Source: Pseudogulbenkiania sp. MAI-1
GTDB taxonomy: Bacteria; Pseudomonadota; Gammaproteobacteria; Burkholderiales; Chromobacteriaceae
Length of the DNA: 64,000 nucleotides
Direction: 5' to 3'
Assembly: GCF_000527175.1 (NCBI RefSeq)
Contig: NZ_AZUR01000001.1
Location: forward strand, 1,960,501 to 2,024,500
Part shown: piece after piece, positions 44,184 to 52,989 of the stretch
Position numbering within the stretch: position 1 is the first letter of the stretch
How the letters are laid out: every line of letters begins with the position of its first letter
The notes under the pieces: generated by a model
Database searches by the model: none
What the model was told of the DNA's origin: nothing
What the model saw: only the letters and a program-made list of their open reading frames with translations
Translations under genes and position numbers: made by a program

Positions 44184-45035
44184 CTAAATATGGAAAACCC
44201 GATTCAGAAACTCCTGGGTTCTCTCGTGCTTCGGGGCATTGAAAACCTGCTCGGGCGGGCCGTCTTCGACGACCACTCCGCCGGCGCAGAACACCACGCG
44301 GGAAGCAATGTTCTTGGCGAACCACATGTCGTGCGTCACGATCATCATGGGCATGCCTTGCTCGGCGAGGCTCAGGACGACCTGTTCCACTTCAGCGACG
44401 AGTTCGGGGTCCAGCGCCGACGTCACTTCGTCGAACAGCATCAGTTTGGGATCGAGCATCAAGGCGCGAGCGATGGCGACACGCTGCTTCTGGCCGCCGG
44501 AAAGCTGATTGGGGTAAGCCCCTGCCTTGGCCGCGAGCCCGAAACGGGTCAGCAGCGTCATGGCACGCTCTTCTGCCGAGGCTTTGCTTTCGCCTCTCAC
44601 TTTGCGGGGAGCGAGCGTCAAGTTCTGCAAAATACTCAGATGCGGGAACAAGGTGTAATGCTGGAACACCATGCCGATCTGCTGACGTACGGCCAGGTTG
44701 ATCTTGGTCTTCGCCTTGCCGCCGTTGGCGGTGATGTAGGGCTGGCCGGCAAAGGTGATGGAACCGCTGTCGATTTCCTCCAGGCCCATCATGACCCGGA
44801 GCAGGGTGCTTTTACCCCCGCCGCTCGGGCCGATGACCACCAGGCGCTCACCGGCGGCCATATTGAGGTCGAGGCCCTTCAATACCTGTATGGTGGGGCT
44901 GTAGCTCTTGTGAAGATTGCTGATCTTCACGAGTGCTTGATCATTGCCCGAAACGATCGATGTTTTGTGTGTGTTTTGGATGGAGCTCAACGACTTCTCG
45001 CTGAAAATATTGCTCATGGTCTTGTTCATGGTCAT
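44184..45035 (-). CDS. Polar amino acid ABC transporter ATP-binding protein
   Basis: 283 aa from the ATG at 45035, chosen for the AGAGAGGTAG ribosome site. About 35 variable residues precede the ATPase. Walker A is GPSGGGKST, the signature is LSGGQKQR, Walker B is LMLFDEVTSAL and the H-loop is MIVTHDMWF. It energises the two permeases of this operon. The N-terminal extension before LVKISNLHKSY is longer than usual; a later internal start is possible. Confidence 0.9.
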   Translation of the reverse strand: MTMNKTMSNIFSEKSLSSIQNTHKTSIVSGNDQALVKISNLHKSYSPTIQVLKGLDLNMAAGERLVVIGPSGGGKSTLLRVMMGLEEIDSGSITFAGQPYITANGGKAKTKINLAVRQQIGMVFQHYTLFPHLSILQNLTLAPRKVRGESKASAEERAMTLLTRFGLAAKAGAYPNQLSGGQKQRVAIARALMLDPKLMLFDEVTSALDPELVAEVEQVVLSLAEQGMPMMIVTHDMWFAKNIASRVVFCAGGVVVEDGPPEQVFNAPKHERTQEFLNRVFHI

Positions 45036-45103
45036 GGCTACCTCTCTGCTGCGAAACATCAGGGTCAATGCCTTGGCGAGCCATGGCATTGACCCGGCTG
45101 GCA

Positions 45104-45952
45104 TTACTTGCCCGAGTCAAGGGTCTGGCGTACCGCCTTCTTGATCAGGGCATTCACAGCACCGCTGGAGACTTTCTGTTTGAGGTAGGTGTTGAGCTCG
45201 GCAATGTCTTCTTGGCGAGTGTTCTTGCGCAGGCCAAAGGCCACTTCCTGCTGAGCCAGTGCAGGTTTGGGGGTGAAAGCCTTGGCCCAGTCCGGGTGGG
45301 ATTCGATGAAGAGCCAGTTGCTATCGGAGGCGTCGACCAGCACATCGGCACGCTTGGAGGCCACGGCGAGGCGGGTTTCATCCATGCCCGGCAGGCGCAT
45401 GATCTGGGCTTGCTTGATGACAGCCGACACCGCTTTGTCTTGGGCGGTACCCGACATCACCGCCAGCGTCAGGCCTGGCTTGTCGAGATCGCCGATGGTG
45501 ACCAGGTTTTTTGGAATCCTCGGGTTGGATTTGTTGTAGACGAAGGAAATCTCGTAATTCGAGGCGCCTGTCGAGAAGCTGATCGCCTTGGCGCGCTCAG
45601 GGGTGTTGTTGAGCGCCATCGACAAATCCCACTTGTTGGCCTGGAGACCGGCGACGATGTTGTCCCAGGTCGTGTCGACAAACTGAACCTTGACCTTCAG
45701 AACGTTCTGGCCGAAGTCACGGCACAGATCGGCAAAGAAGCCGCTATAGGCACCGGTCTTGGGATCGCGCATCACGTACGGCGGGGCGACGGCCGCCCCA
45801 CAGCGCAGGACTCCCTCCTTCTTCACGTTCGCCCACAGGGGCTCGGCATCTTCGGCGTTGGCAAAGCCGGAAGTGGTCACCGACAACGCTACGGCTGCCA
45901 CGGCAATGGCCGAAGCACGCTTCAGAAATTTACTTGCAACGTTCTGATACAT
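45104..45952 (-). CDS. Polar amino acid ABC transporter substrate-binding protein
   Basis: 282 aa from the ATG at 45952, which follows CAGGAG. A signal peptide (MYQNVASKFLKRAS, hydrophobic core, cleavage near FANA-ED) leads into a family-3 solute-binding domain (GVLRCGAAVAPPYVMRDPKT). It is the first gene of the leftward operon SBP-ATPase-permease-permease-deaminase. The promoter region is shared with the divergent FCD-type GntR gene. The ligand is probably a hydroxyproline-like imino acid by context. Confidence 0.88.
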   Translation of the reverse strand: MYQNVASKFLKRASAIAVAAVALSVTTSGFANAEDAEPLWANVKKEGVLRCGAAVAPPYVMRDPKTGAYSGFFADLCRDFGQNVLKVKVQFVDTTWDNIVAGLQANKWDLSMALNNTPERAKAISFSTGASNYEISFVYNKSNPRIPKNLVTIGDLDKPGLTLAVMSGTAQDKAVSAVIKQAQIMRLPGMDETRLAVASKRADVLVDASDSNWLFIESHPDWAKAFTPKPALAQQEVAFGLRKNTRQEDIAELNTYLKQKVSSGAVNALIKKAVRQTLDSGK

Positions 45953-46034
45953 AAGAGTTTCTCCTGACATCGTTATGTAGATGTACGCCCGATGGCGTAA
46001 CTGGGGTGATCCACCAGTTTGTGCTTGTTGTCTT

Positions 46035-46111
46035 TGTCGACATTGTGGCGACAGTGTTTTTGTACACTGCCACCCCTGGGGTGTCAACACGAAAATACAC
46101 AGTGTCGACAA
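46035..46111. promoter_or_regulatory. Divergent control region with inverted TTGTCGACAnTGTG sites
   Basis: TTGTCGACATTGTG at 46035-46048 is repeated in inverted orientation as CACAGTGTCGACAA at 46098-46111, with one mismatch in 14. They lie between the divergent ABC operon and the GntR-type gene, with a GTGTCAACAC element at 46081-46090 in between. They are good candidates for autoregulatory operators of that regulator. Confidence 0.5.
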
Positions 46112-46184
46112 GATTGGGTTTTGGTACTATAGAAGCAAGACAGTCGGGCCCCCGGCATGGCCTCGTTGGCAGGAAGGACGAAAT

Positions 46185-46925
46185 ATGAAGAAGGCTAGTG
46201 TGGAAGCCGATACGAAACGCACCAAAGGATCGAGTTCGAAAAATGTCTACGACACCCTTCGAACCGAAATACTCGAACTGAAGCTGAGCCCAGGCCAGAT
46301 GCTGGATGAAACGACACTGGCCGAACGGTTCGACATGTCACGCTCCCCCGTTCGCGAAGCGTTGATCAGGCTGTCTGCCGATGGCCTAGTCGTGACGTTG
46401 CCGAATCGAAGCACCATCGTCGCGCCGATCGAAATCTCCGCTTTTCCCAAATACGTCGAGGCGCTGAGTGTGGCCCAACGCATCAATACGCGTCTCGCGG
46501 CAGAGCTGAGAACCGATTTCGATCTCGCCATCATCGCGCAGCGACAGCGCGAGTTCGAAGCCGCTGTGGCCACTGGGGATCACCTGGCCATGTCGGAAAC
46601 CAACAAAGGCTTCCACATGGCGATTGCCGATGCCGGGCGGAATCCGTACTTGGCCGCCTTCTATGAGAAGCTTCTGGACCAGGGTCGCCGCATGCTTCAC
46701 ATGCACTTCGAGTACCTGGAACGTACGAACGATGGGTATCTGCTGACTGACGAGCACAACCAGATGCTGGAAGCGATCCGTGTGCAGGATGTGGAACTGG
46801 CCGACCAACTGGCGCTTCAGCACACCAGACAGTTCAGGGACAACTTCATCCAGTTCATGAAGGAAAACTATACGAACGACATGAGCCTCGCCGTGGAGCG
46901 ATCGGCAGAGTCCATGTTTGTATGA
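46185..46925 (+). CDS. GntR-family (FCD-type) transcriptional regulator
   Basis: 246 aa from the ATG at 46185, preceded by AGGAAGGA; upstream in-frame sequence is intergenic. A winged helix (about 25-90: VYDTLRTEILELKLSPGQML and AERFDMSRSPVREALIRL) is followed by an all-helical FCD effector domain (metal-binding-type His residues in NKGFHMAIADAGRNP and HNQMLEAI). It is divergent from the amino-acid ABC operon, which it likely controls in response to a catabolic intermediate. Its stop overlaps the azlC start (ATGA at 46922-46925). Confidence 0.88.
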   Translation: MKKASVEADTKRTKGSSSKNVYDTLRTEILELKLSPGQMLDETTLAERFDMSRSPVREALIRLSADGLVVTLPNRSTIVAPIEISAFPKYVEALSVAQRINTRLAAELRTDFDLAIIAQRQREFEAAVATGDHLAMSETNKGFHMAIADAGRNPYLAAFYEKLLDQGRRMLHMHFEYLERTNDGYLLTDEHNQMLEAIRVQDVELADQLALQHTRQFRDNFIQFMKENYTNDMSLAVERSAESMFV

Positions 46926-47668
46926 AATTCGAATTGGCGATTCCACATTTGCCACGCATGAATGAACGATTCCGGCAGGGGCTCAAAGAAGGGTTTGGGC
47001 ATTATTTTCCCTTCTCCCCCGGCCTCGTTCCCTGGGGCTTGGCGACCGGCATTGCGATGCTAGGTGCGGGCTTTTCCCCTATCGAAGCCATGGGCATGAG
47101 TGTCATTGTATACGGGGCTACCGCCCAGCTAGGCACCTTGCCCCTTATTGTCAGCGGGGCACCTTCATGGCTTATCGTTGTGACCGCATTGGTGCTGAAT
47201 TTACGGTTCCTGATCTTCAGCGCCACCCTGGCCCCGGCTTTCAAGGGGGTAGGGCGGTGGCAGCGCTGGTTGTCCGGCTATCTGTTGAGTGACGGTGTCG
47301 TTGCCGCTTGTGCCAGCCGGCTGTTGACGGAAGACAACCCCCAACGGCGTTTGGGCTACTACCTGGGGCCATCGCTCTGGAACTGGGGTGTATGGCAGGT
47401 AAGTACCCTGATAGGCATTTTCGCCGCGAACGCCGTCCCGCAGAACTGGCCTTTGGCGTTCATGGCCACCATCGCGCTGTTGGCGCTTCTCATCTCCATG
47501 GTCCGGCAGAAGCCCATGCTGCTGGCGGCGTTGACGGGGGGCGTCGTCGCCATCGCACTGCGCGGATTGCCATTGCGCATGGGGATTTTTGCCGCGATTC
47601 TGGCCGGGATGGCCGCCGGCGTGTTGGCTGAGCGCTGGCAAACACAAAAGGTTGACGATGATAAGTGA
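46922..47668 (+). CDS. azlC: AzlC-family branched-chain amino acid exporter subunit
   Basis: 248 aa membrane protein. The family opening is KEGFGHYFPFSPGLVPWGLATGIAMLGAGF, split by nothing unusual, and NLRFLIFSATLAP follows; several further hydrophobic segments are visible. AzlC and AzlD together export branched-chain amino acids or analogues. The start overlaps the GntR regulator stop, and azlD begins 11 bp before this gene ends. Fusion of the exporter to the regulator transcript suggests efflux of toxic amino acids during substrate uptake. Confidence 0.85.
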   Translation: MKFELAIPHLPRMNERFRQGLKEGFGHYFPFSPGLVPWGLATGIAMLGAGFSPIEAMGMSVIVYGATAQLGTLPLIVSGAPSWLIVVTALVLNLRFLIFSATLAPAFKGVGRWQRWLSGYLLSDGVVAACASRLLTEDNPQRRLGYYLGPSLWNWGVWQVSTLIGIFAANAVPQNWPLAFMATIALLALLISMVRQKPMLLAALTGGVVAIALRGLPLRMGIFAAILAGMAAGVLAERWQTQKVDDDK

Positions 47669-47978
47669 CAAACTGCTTCTGTGGGTGACGTTCGTTCTGG
47701 TGGGCGCCGCCACGTTTCTGCCGCGCAGCAGCTTTATCGTCGCCGGCCACCGCCTGCAGCTACCGCCCAAGCTGCAGCAAGCCCTGCGTTACGCCCCGGC
47801 CGCCGCTTTGGCGGCCTTGGTGACACCGGACGTTCTGACGGTTGAGGGCAGCTTCCACGCACTGAATCCGAAGTTCTTCGCCGCGGTAGCCGCCGTCGGC
47901 ACTATCCTTTTCTTCAGAAACCCCTGGCTACCGTTCATCAGCGGCATGGGCATCCTGGCTGCGGCGAGATGGCTTTAG
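47658..47978 (+). CDS. azlD: AzlD-family transporter small subunit
   Basis: 106 aa. Membrane segments near 5-25, 40-60, 68-85 and 88-104, with the family stretch LRYAPAAALAALVTPDVL. It forms the exporter with AzlC. The start (ATG at 47658) overlaps the azlC end by 11 bp. It converges on the LysR gene at 48049. Confidence 0.85.
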   Translation: MISDKLLLWVTFVLVGAATFLPRSSFIVAGHRLQLPPKLQQALRYAPAAALAALVTPDVLTVEGSFHALNPKFFAAVAAVGTILFFRNPWLPFISGMGILAAARWL

Positions 47979-48048
47979 CCTGTCGTCTCACCGACATGCT
48001 CGATGCTGTGTGGCACCACCCCCGGCAGCACTGGACTTCCCGGGGCGG

Positions 48049-48954
48049 TTACGCTTGCAACCGCTCCTCTTCAAATCTGCCAAGTATCCAGTCGACAAAT
48101 ACCTTCAACCTCGCGCTTTGATGCCGATTGGGCGGATAGACAATGTGAAACGGAATTGCCGGCCGGGTCCAGTCATCCAGAACAGCCACAAGTTCGCCAG
48201 AGTCCAGGTATGGCTGGACAAAACGCCGCAGGGTCTGCCCGACGCCCAGGCCAGCGAGCATCATTTCGATGTGGCCGTTACCCTCGTTGGCCGAGAACTC
48301 GCACTCGTCGATCTCGAAACGGTCCACTCCTTTATCGAAAATCAAAGGCTCCAGCTTGCCTGTCGCGGCAAAGAAATAGCCGACCTGAACGTGGTTCGCC
48401 CTCAGATCCGCAGGGGAGGCAGGGGCGCCCATTCGCTCCAGATAAGATGGCGAGGCGCACGTCACATACGGAAGTTCGAAGACTCGGCGTGCGATCATCG
48501 TCGAATCGCGCAGCTCACCGGCACGGATAGCACAGTCCACTCCCTCGCCGACGATATTTACGGTCCGATCGCTGATCCCCAAAGCCAAGGTCACGTCGGG
48601 ATACTCGCGATGAAAATCCGGCAATGCCGGTATGAGCAGGCGATTGGCGAATAATGCCGGCGCGTCGACCCTCAGGTGTCCGCGCGGCTTGAGCTTTTTA
48701 CCGCGTACTGCATTGTCCGCCATGTCGACTTCTGCCACTAGGCGCACTGCGTGGCTGTAGTATTCCGACCCTTCCGCCGTTGTGGTGACCGTGCGCGTGG
48801 TCCGATGCATCAGCTTGATGCCGAGGTGGGCTTCGAGATCGGTGACCAACTTGCTCACTGTCGAGCGCGGCAGCGCCAGCTGGTCTGCAGCTCGGCTGAA
48901 CGATTCTGTCTCTACAACACGTACGAAAGCCCGCATCGCCAAAAGCTGGTTCAC
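48049..48954 (-). CDS. LysR-family transcriptional regulator
   Basis: 301 aa from the GTG at 48954 (VNQLLAMRAFVRVVETESFS), chosen because the helix-turn-helix begins here and AGGTGG lies upstream; the frame continues open to 49383 without conserved sequence. The helix-turn-helix is RAADQLALPRSTVSKLVTDL. The C-terminal effector domain is typical. It is divergent from a quinone reductase-like gene at 49090, which with the ene-reductase gene is its probable target. The inducer may be an electrophile. Confidence 0.83.
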   Translation of the reverse strand: MNQLLAMRAFVRVVETESFSRAADQLALPRSTVSKLVTDLEAHLGIKLMHRTTRTVTTTAEGSEYYSHAVRLVAEVDMADNAVRGKKLKPRGHLRVDAPALFANRLLIPALPDFHREYPDVTLALGISDRTVNIVGEGVDCAIRAGELRDSTMIARRVFELPYVTCASPSYLERMGAPASPADLRANHVQVGYFFAATGKLEPLIFDKGVDRFEIDECEFSANEGNGHIEMMLAGLGVGQTLRRFVQPYLDSGELVAVLDDWTRPAIPFHIVYPPNRHQSARLKVFVDWILGRFEEERLQA

Positions 48955-49089
48955 CGCTGGCCACCTTTCCCTGCAAGAACACGCCCATACAATTATCCAT
49001 ATTGATGGATAAAGTTGGCAAATTTGTCGGCTTTTTCTTCGTGTTGTCGCACTGCAAAATCTGCTGAACCGACAAACGGAGCAATCAGC

Positions 49090-50061
49090 ATGAAAGCAGT
49101 TGTGACAAAGACATTCGGAAATCCTCCGGAGATGACCGTCGAGGAGCGCCCCAAACCCACATTCAAAAAGGGTTTCTCCCTGGTTCGGATGCACTCCGCA
49201 ACAATCAATCCATTCTCCAACTTCTTGCGTCGGGGCGAACTGGGTACTGCGCAGGCTCCGCTCGTCCTGGGCAACGAAGGCTCGGGTATGGTTGAGGAAA
49301 GTGGCCGATTCAAGTCGGGTACGCGGGTCGCCATCTTCGGCGGCGGTACACTTGGCGTTACGCAAGATGGCCTTTTTCAGCAATGGGCCCTGGTCGAGGA
49401 CAAGAGGCTTGTGGAACTCCCCGATACGCTCGATTGGGACGAGGGTGCGGCCCTGACGGTGAATTACCTCACCGCTCTCGGGGCCCTCAAGAGATCAGCG
49501 AAATTGCAGAGCGGTCAGACGGTTCTGGTATCCGGCGCCACAGGGGGGGTCGGGCATGCGCTCATGGAGGCGACGCAGGCCCTCGGCGGCCATCCCATTG
49601 CGCTGGTGTCTTCGCCCGAAAAGGCGCTGCGGGCAAAAGAGGCCGGAGCCGAATCGGTGATCGATCTGTCCGCGGAGAATCTGGTCGAGGCGGTGCAGCG
49701 GCTCACCGACGGCCGGGGAGCGGACATTGCCATGGATCCCGTCGGCGGCCGGCTTGCCGGGCAGATGCTGCGCGCATTGGCGCACCGGGGACGCTTGGTT
49801 TCCATCGGTTTCACCGCCGGGAAAGAAGCCCAGATCGATCTCGTGAATGTCGTCGTCCACGAGAAATCCGCGGTCGGCTTCAGTGTGAATTTCGACTCGG
49901 ATGAAGACTTGGCATCGGCCCTAGACGAGCTCGCCGCCCTCACTGCGAAGGGGCTGCTGAAGCCGGTTATCGACAGCGCCTATGCCATCGAGGACTTCGA
50001 ACGGGGATACAGCCGACTGACCTCAAGGCAGGCGGTCGGCTCGGTGATTCTTCATCTCTAA
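49090..50061 (+). CDS. Zinc-free MDR/quinone oxidoreductase-like alcohol dehydrogenase family protein
   Basis: 323 aa. GroES-like N-terminal domain (MKAVVTKTFGNPPEMTVEER) and an NADPH-binding Rossmann motif VLVSGATGGVGHALMEATQAL near residues 140-160. No structural or catalytic zinc-ligand pattern (GHE) was seen, which fits the quinone oxidoreductase/enoyl reductase branch. It is followed 59 bp later by an old-yellow-enzyme gene and divergent from a LysR gene, suggesting a small electrophile-detoxification unit. Confidence 0.83.
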   Translation: MKAVVTKTFGNPPEMTVEERPKPTFKKGFSLVRMHSATINPFSNFLRRGELGTAQAPLVLGNEGSGMVEESGRFKSGTRVAIFGGGTLGVTQDGLFQQWALVEDKRLVELPDTLDWDEGAALTVNYLTALGALKRSAKLQSGQTVLVSGATGGVGHALMEATQALGGHPIALVSSPEKALRAKEAGAESVIDLSAENLVEAVQRLTDGRGADIAMDPVGGRLAGQMLRALAHRGRLVSIGFTAGKEAQIDLVNVVVHEKSAVGFSVNFDSDEDLASALDELAALTAKGLLKPVIDSAYAIEDFERGYSRLTSRQAVGSVILHL

Positions 50062-50120
50062 CCATTCGCATGAAGATGCCGTCTTCCGGCGGCTAACCAA
50101 AGATTACGACAGGACACAAC

Positions 50121-51203
50121 ATGACCACTCTGCTTGAACCCTACCAGCTTGCCGACCTCACCCTGCCGAACCGGGTCGTCATGGCCCCGATGACCCGCTC
50201 GCGGTCCCAGAACCATGCGCCGAACGAGAGCACGGCGACCTATTACGCACAACGCGCTTCCGCTGGTCTCATCATCGCCGAAGGCGCGCCGATTTCACTT
50301 CAAGGACGGGGATATCTCTGGACTCCCGGCATCTACACGCAAGAGCAGCTGGATGGCTGGCGCAAGGTGACGGATGCGGTCCATCAGGCTGGCGGCAGGA
50401 TTTTCGTCCAGCTCTGGCACACCGGCCGAATGTCTCATGTCACCTTGCAGGAGAACGGGCAAGCGCCGGTCTCGTCTGTCGACACGCAGGTGGTGAACTG
50501 GCCTGTTTTCGCTTATGATGAGGCGGGCAATCCCGGCCAGGTCCCTGCCAGTCCGGCCAGGCGGCTGAGCGTGGAGGAGATCCACCGCATCACGGAAGAT
50601 TTCGTCCGCGCCGCCAGCAATGCCATGGCCGCTGGTTTCGACGGCATCGAATTGCATTCGGCCGGAGCCTATCTGCTGGACCAGTTCATCAATGGCGGCA
50701 TCAATACCCGCGATGACGAGTATGGCGGAGAAAGCATCCAGAACCGCCTGCGCTTCGTGCTGGAAACGGTGGATGCCGTGTCCCAGGCCATCGGCAGCAA
50801 GCGGGTTGCCATTCGCATTTCGCCCGAGGCGCGCATCCACGATGGCCCCGCCTATCCGAGCGAGCGTGAGACCTTCCTGACCTTGGCCGAGGAGCTGTCG
50901 AAACGGAGCCTCGCCTACCTTCATATCAATGACATGGGCGTCAGCTCCGAGCTGCTGGCGGGTATCCGCCGCGTCTATCGCGGTACATTGATGATCGCCG
51001 GCGAGTACACGCAGGAAAAAGCTCAAAAAGCCATTGAATCCGGAGTCGTAGATCTGGTGGCCTTCGGGCGGCCCTATATCGCGAACCCGGATCTTGTGGA
51101 GCGCTTCCGCAACGGCTGGCCATTGGCGGTTGCGGAGCACGCCGTCTTTTACGGCGGAGATGACCGTGGCTACACGGACTTCCCGCCTTATATCCAGTCC
51201 TGA
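50121..51203 (+). CDS. Old yellow enzyme-family ene-reductase (NemA-like) with altered active site
   Basis: 360 aa FMN TIM-barrel. Family motifs: MAPMTRSRSQNHAPNESTAT, FVQLWHTGRMSH, DEYGGESIQNRLRF and AFGRPYIANPDL. The normally conserved substrate-binding pair His-x-x-Asn appears as His179-Ser-Ala-Gly182 (ELHSAGAYLLDQF), so the Asn is replaced by Gly. Ene-reductases reduce activated alkenes, nitro compounds or N-ethylmaleimide with NAD(P)H. It is followed by a strong terminator. Altered substrate preference is inferred. Confidence 0.87.
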   Translation: MTTLLEPYQLADLTLPNRVVMAPMTRSRSQNHAPNESTATYYAQRASAGLIIAEGAPISLQGRGYLWTPGIYTQEQLDGWRKVTDAVHQAGGRIFVQLWHTGRMSHVTLQENGQAPVSSVDTQVVNWPVFAYDEAGNPGQVPASPARRLSVEEIHRITEDFVRAASNAMAAGFDGIELHSAGAYLLDQFINGGINTRDDEYGGESIQNRLRFVLETVDAVSQAIGSKRVAIRISPEARIHDGPAYPSERETFLTLAEELSKRSLAYLHINDMGVSSELLAGIRRVYRGTLMIAGEYTQEKAQKAIESGVVDLVAFGRPYIANPDLVERFRNGWPLAVAEHAVFYGGDDRGYTDFPPYIQS

Positions 51204-51211
51204 TTGGCCGT

Positions 51212-51260
51212 GCGCGGACAAGGTATTGCATCGCAAATGCGTCCTTGTCCGCGCTGTTTT
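51212..51260 (+). terminator. Long hairpin terminator after the ene-reductase gene
   Basis: Twelve-bp perfect stem GCGCGGACAAGG / CCTTGTCCGCGC with an inner GCAT/ATGC extension, followed by TGTTTT. It lies 8 bp after the stop codon. Confidence 0.85.
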
Positions 51261-51344
51261 GCATCGCCCAAAGCCAATCGACATCAGTGAGTGCTGGCCC
51301 TCTTCGCTGGGGCCGACCCGGTCCAGCACTTCAGCGTGACAGGT

Positions 51345-51830
51345 TCAATCCGGCACCGGCAGGCGGCTGGAAGATTTGACCTCCCGCAGCGCGAGGCTCG
51401 ATTGGATCGAGTGGATGCCAGGAATCTTGCGTAGCACGTTCTCGACGAAATCGCTGTAGCCATCCAGATTTTCCGCCACCACCTGCAGCAGGTAATCGGC
51501 CGCCCCCGTGATCTTGTGACAGGACAGGACCTCGGGGTGGCCCTGTATCACTTCCTCGAAGCGATTGGGCGCCTCGTCTCCATGTACGGCGAAGCTCACA
51601 TTGACGAAGGCCAGCACGTCGTAGCCCAGCTTGCGGCGATCGAGGTTGGCCTGGCAGTCCTTGATATACCCCTCGTCTTCCAGTCGTTTGAGCCGGCGCC
51701 AGCACGGCGTCACGCTTAGCGACAGCTGCTCCGCCAGCTTGGGGTTGGACAGGGCGCCATCCTGCTGCAACAGACGCAGAATAGTCCGATCCGTGCTGTC
51801 CAGCCCGTTCTTTAGTTTGTTTACGCTCAT
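51345..51830 (-). CDS. Lrp/AsnC-family transcriptional regulator
   Basis: 161 aa. Helix-turn-helix about residues 10-60 (LDSTDRTILRLLQQDGALSN and LSLSVTPCWRRLKRLEDEG), then a RAM ligand domain (VQGHPEVLSC-like VIQGHPEVLSCHKITGAADY). It is divergent from an acetylpolyamine amidohydrolase gene with a 125-bp shared upstream region, so it probably controls that gene. The effector would be an amino acid or polyamine-derived compound. Confidence 0.85.
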   Translation of the reverse strand: MSVNKLKNGLDSTDRTILRLLQQDGALSNPKLAEQLSLSVTPCWRRLKRLEDEGYIKDCQANLDRRKLGYDVLAFVNVSFAVHGDEAPNRFEEVIQGHPEVLSCHKITGAADYLLQVVAENLDGYSDFVENVLRKIPGIHSIQSSLALREVKSSSRLPVPD

Positions 51831-51955
51831 TTTTCCTGTTTGCTGAGTATATCTTTCTCAAATACTAGCCGTTCGAGAGTCGATAAAGCAAAACAAATCC
51901 CGCTGGAAGATCACATACTTATTCCCGTCATCTTCTTCCCCGGATTACCCCCACC

Positions 51956-52987
51956 ATGCTGACCGTCTACAGCCCAGCCCACCGGCTGCACCACGCCACC
52001 GAACTAAAAGATGGCTTGATCAAGCCGTGCTTCGAAATGCCCAGCCGGGCCGATACCATCCTGTCCCGGGTGCAAGCGGTCGGCTTGGGTGAGGTGATCG
52101 CCCCGCGCGACTACGACACCTCGCGCTATGCCCGCGTGCATAGCGAGCGCTATGTCCGGTTCCTCGAAAACGCCTGGACCGAGTGGAGCGCACTGGGCCG
52201 CACCCACGATGCCTTGCCGCTGATCTGGCCGGTGCGCGATCTGCGCAGCGACATCGAGCCCGAGTACATCGATGGCAAGCTGGGCTTTTACGCCATGGAC
52301 GCCGGCGTGGCGATCACCGCCGGCACCTGGGAAGCGGTGCGCACCAGCGCCAACCTGGCCCTGACCGGCATGGCCGCACTGGAAGAGGGCGAATACAGCG
52401 CCTTCGCCCTGTGTCGTCCGCCCGGCCATCACGCTGCCGCCGAATACATGGGTGGTTATTGCTACCTGAACAATGCCGCCATCGCCGCCCAGGCCTGCCT
52501 CGACGGCGGAGCCAAACGCGTAGCGGTGCTCGACGTCGATTACCACCACGGCAACGGCACCCAGAGCATCTTCTACCAGCGCGCCGACGCCTTGTTCGTG
52601 TCCCTGCACGGCGACCCGAAACAGTCCTATCCCTATTTCCTGGGGCACAAGGACGAGCAGGGCGCCGGCGCCGGGCTTGGCTTCAATCACAACTACCCGC
52701 TGCCGCACGGCACCGACTGGAGCGGCTATGGCACAGCGCTCCTCCACGCCTGCCGCACCATCGCTGCCTATGTGCCGGACGCCGTCGTGGTATCGCTGGG
52801 GGTGGATACCTTCAAGGACGACCCGATCAGCCACTTCCAGCTCGATAACGAGGACTTCCTGCGCATCGGCGAAACCATCGCCAAGATCGGCCGGCCGACG
52901 CTGTTCGTGATGGAAGGGGGCTACATGGTCGACGACATCGGCGTCAACGCGGTGAATGTGCTGCGGGGGTATGAGGGGGCGCGCTGA
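51956..52987 (+). CDS. Histone deacetylase-family protein, probable acetylpolyamine amidohydrolase
   Basis: 343 aa arginase/deacetylase fold. Zinc and catalytic motifs: the His pair in RPPGHHAA, VLDVDYHHGNGTQ with Asp and His ligands, and the second Asp in SLGVDTFKDDP. The GVDTFKDDP form is typical of bacterial acetylpolyamine amidohydrolases, which remove acetyl groups from acetylputrescine, acetylspermidine or acetylcadaverine in the cytoplasm. It is divergent from an Lrp-type gene. A decayed PLP-enzyme fragment follows directly. Confidence 0.85.
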   Translation: MLTVYSPAHRLHHATELKDGLIKPCFEMPSRADTILSRVQAVGLGEVIAPRDYDTSRYARVHSERYVRFLENAWTEWSALGRTHDALPLIWPVRDLRSDIEPEYIDGKLGFYAMDAGVAITAGTWEAVRTSANLALTGMAALEEGEYSAFALCRPPGHHAAAEYMGGYCYLNNAAIAAQACLDGGAKRVAVLDVDYHHGNGTQSIFYQRADALFVSLHGDPKQSYPYFLGHKDEQGAGAGLGFNHNYPLPHGTDWSGYGTALLHACRTIAAYVPDAVVVSLGVDTFKDDPISHFQLDNEDFLRIGETIAKIGRPTLFVMEGGYMVDDIGVNAVNVLRGYEGAR

Positions 52988-52989
52988 GC

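Noticed and set aside
48955..49383. 143-residue N-terminal extension of the LysR gene
   Set aside because: It overlaps the divergent quinone reductase gene and its control region, and is unlike any LysR protein.
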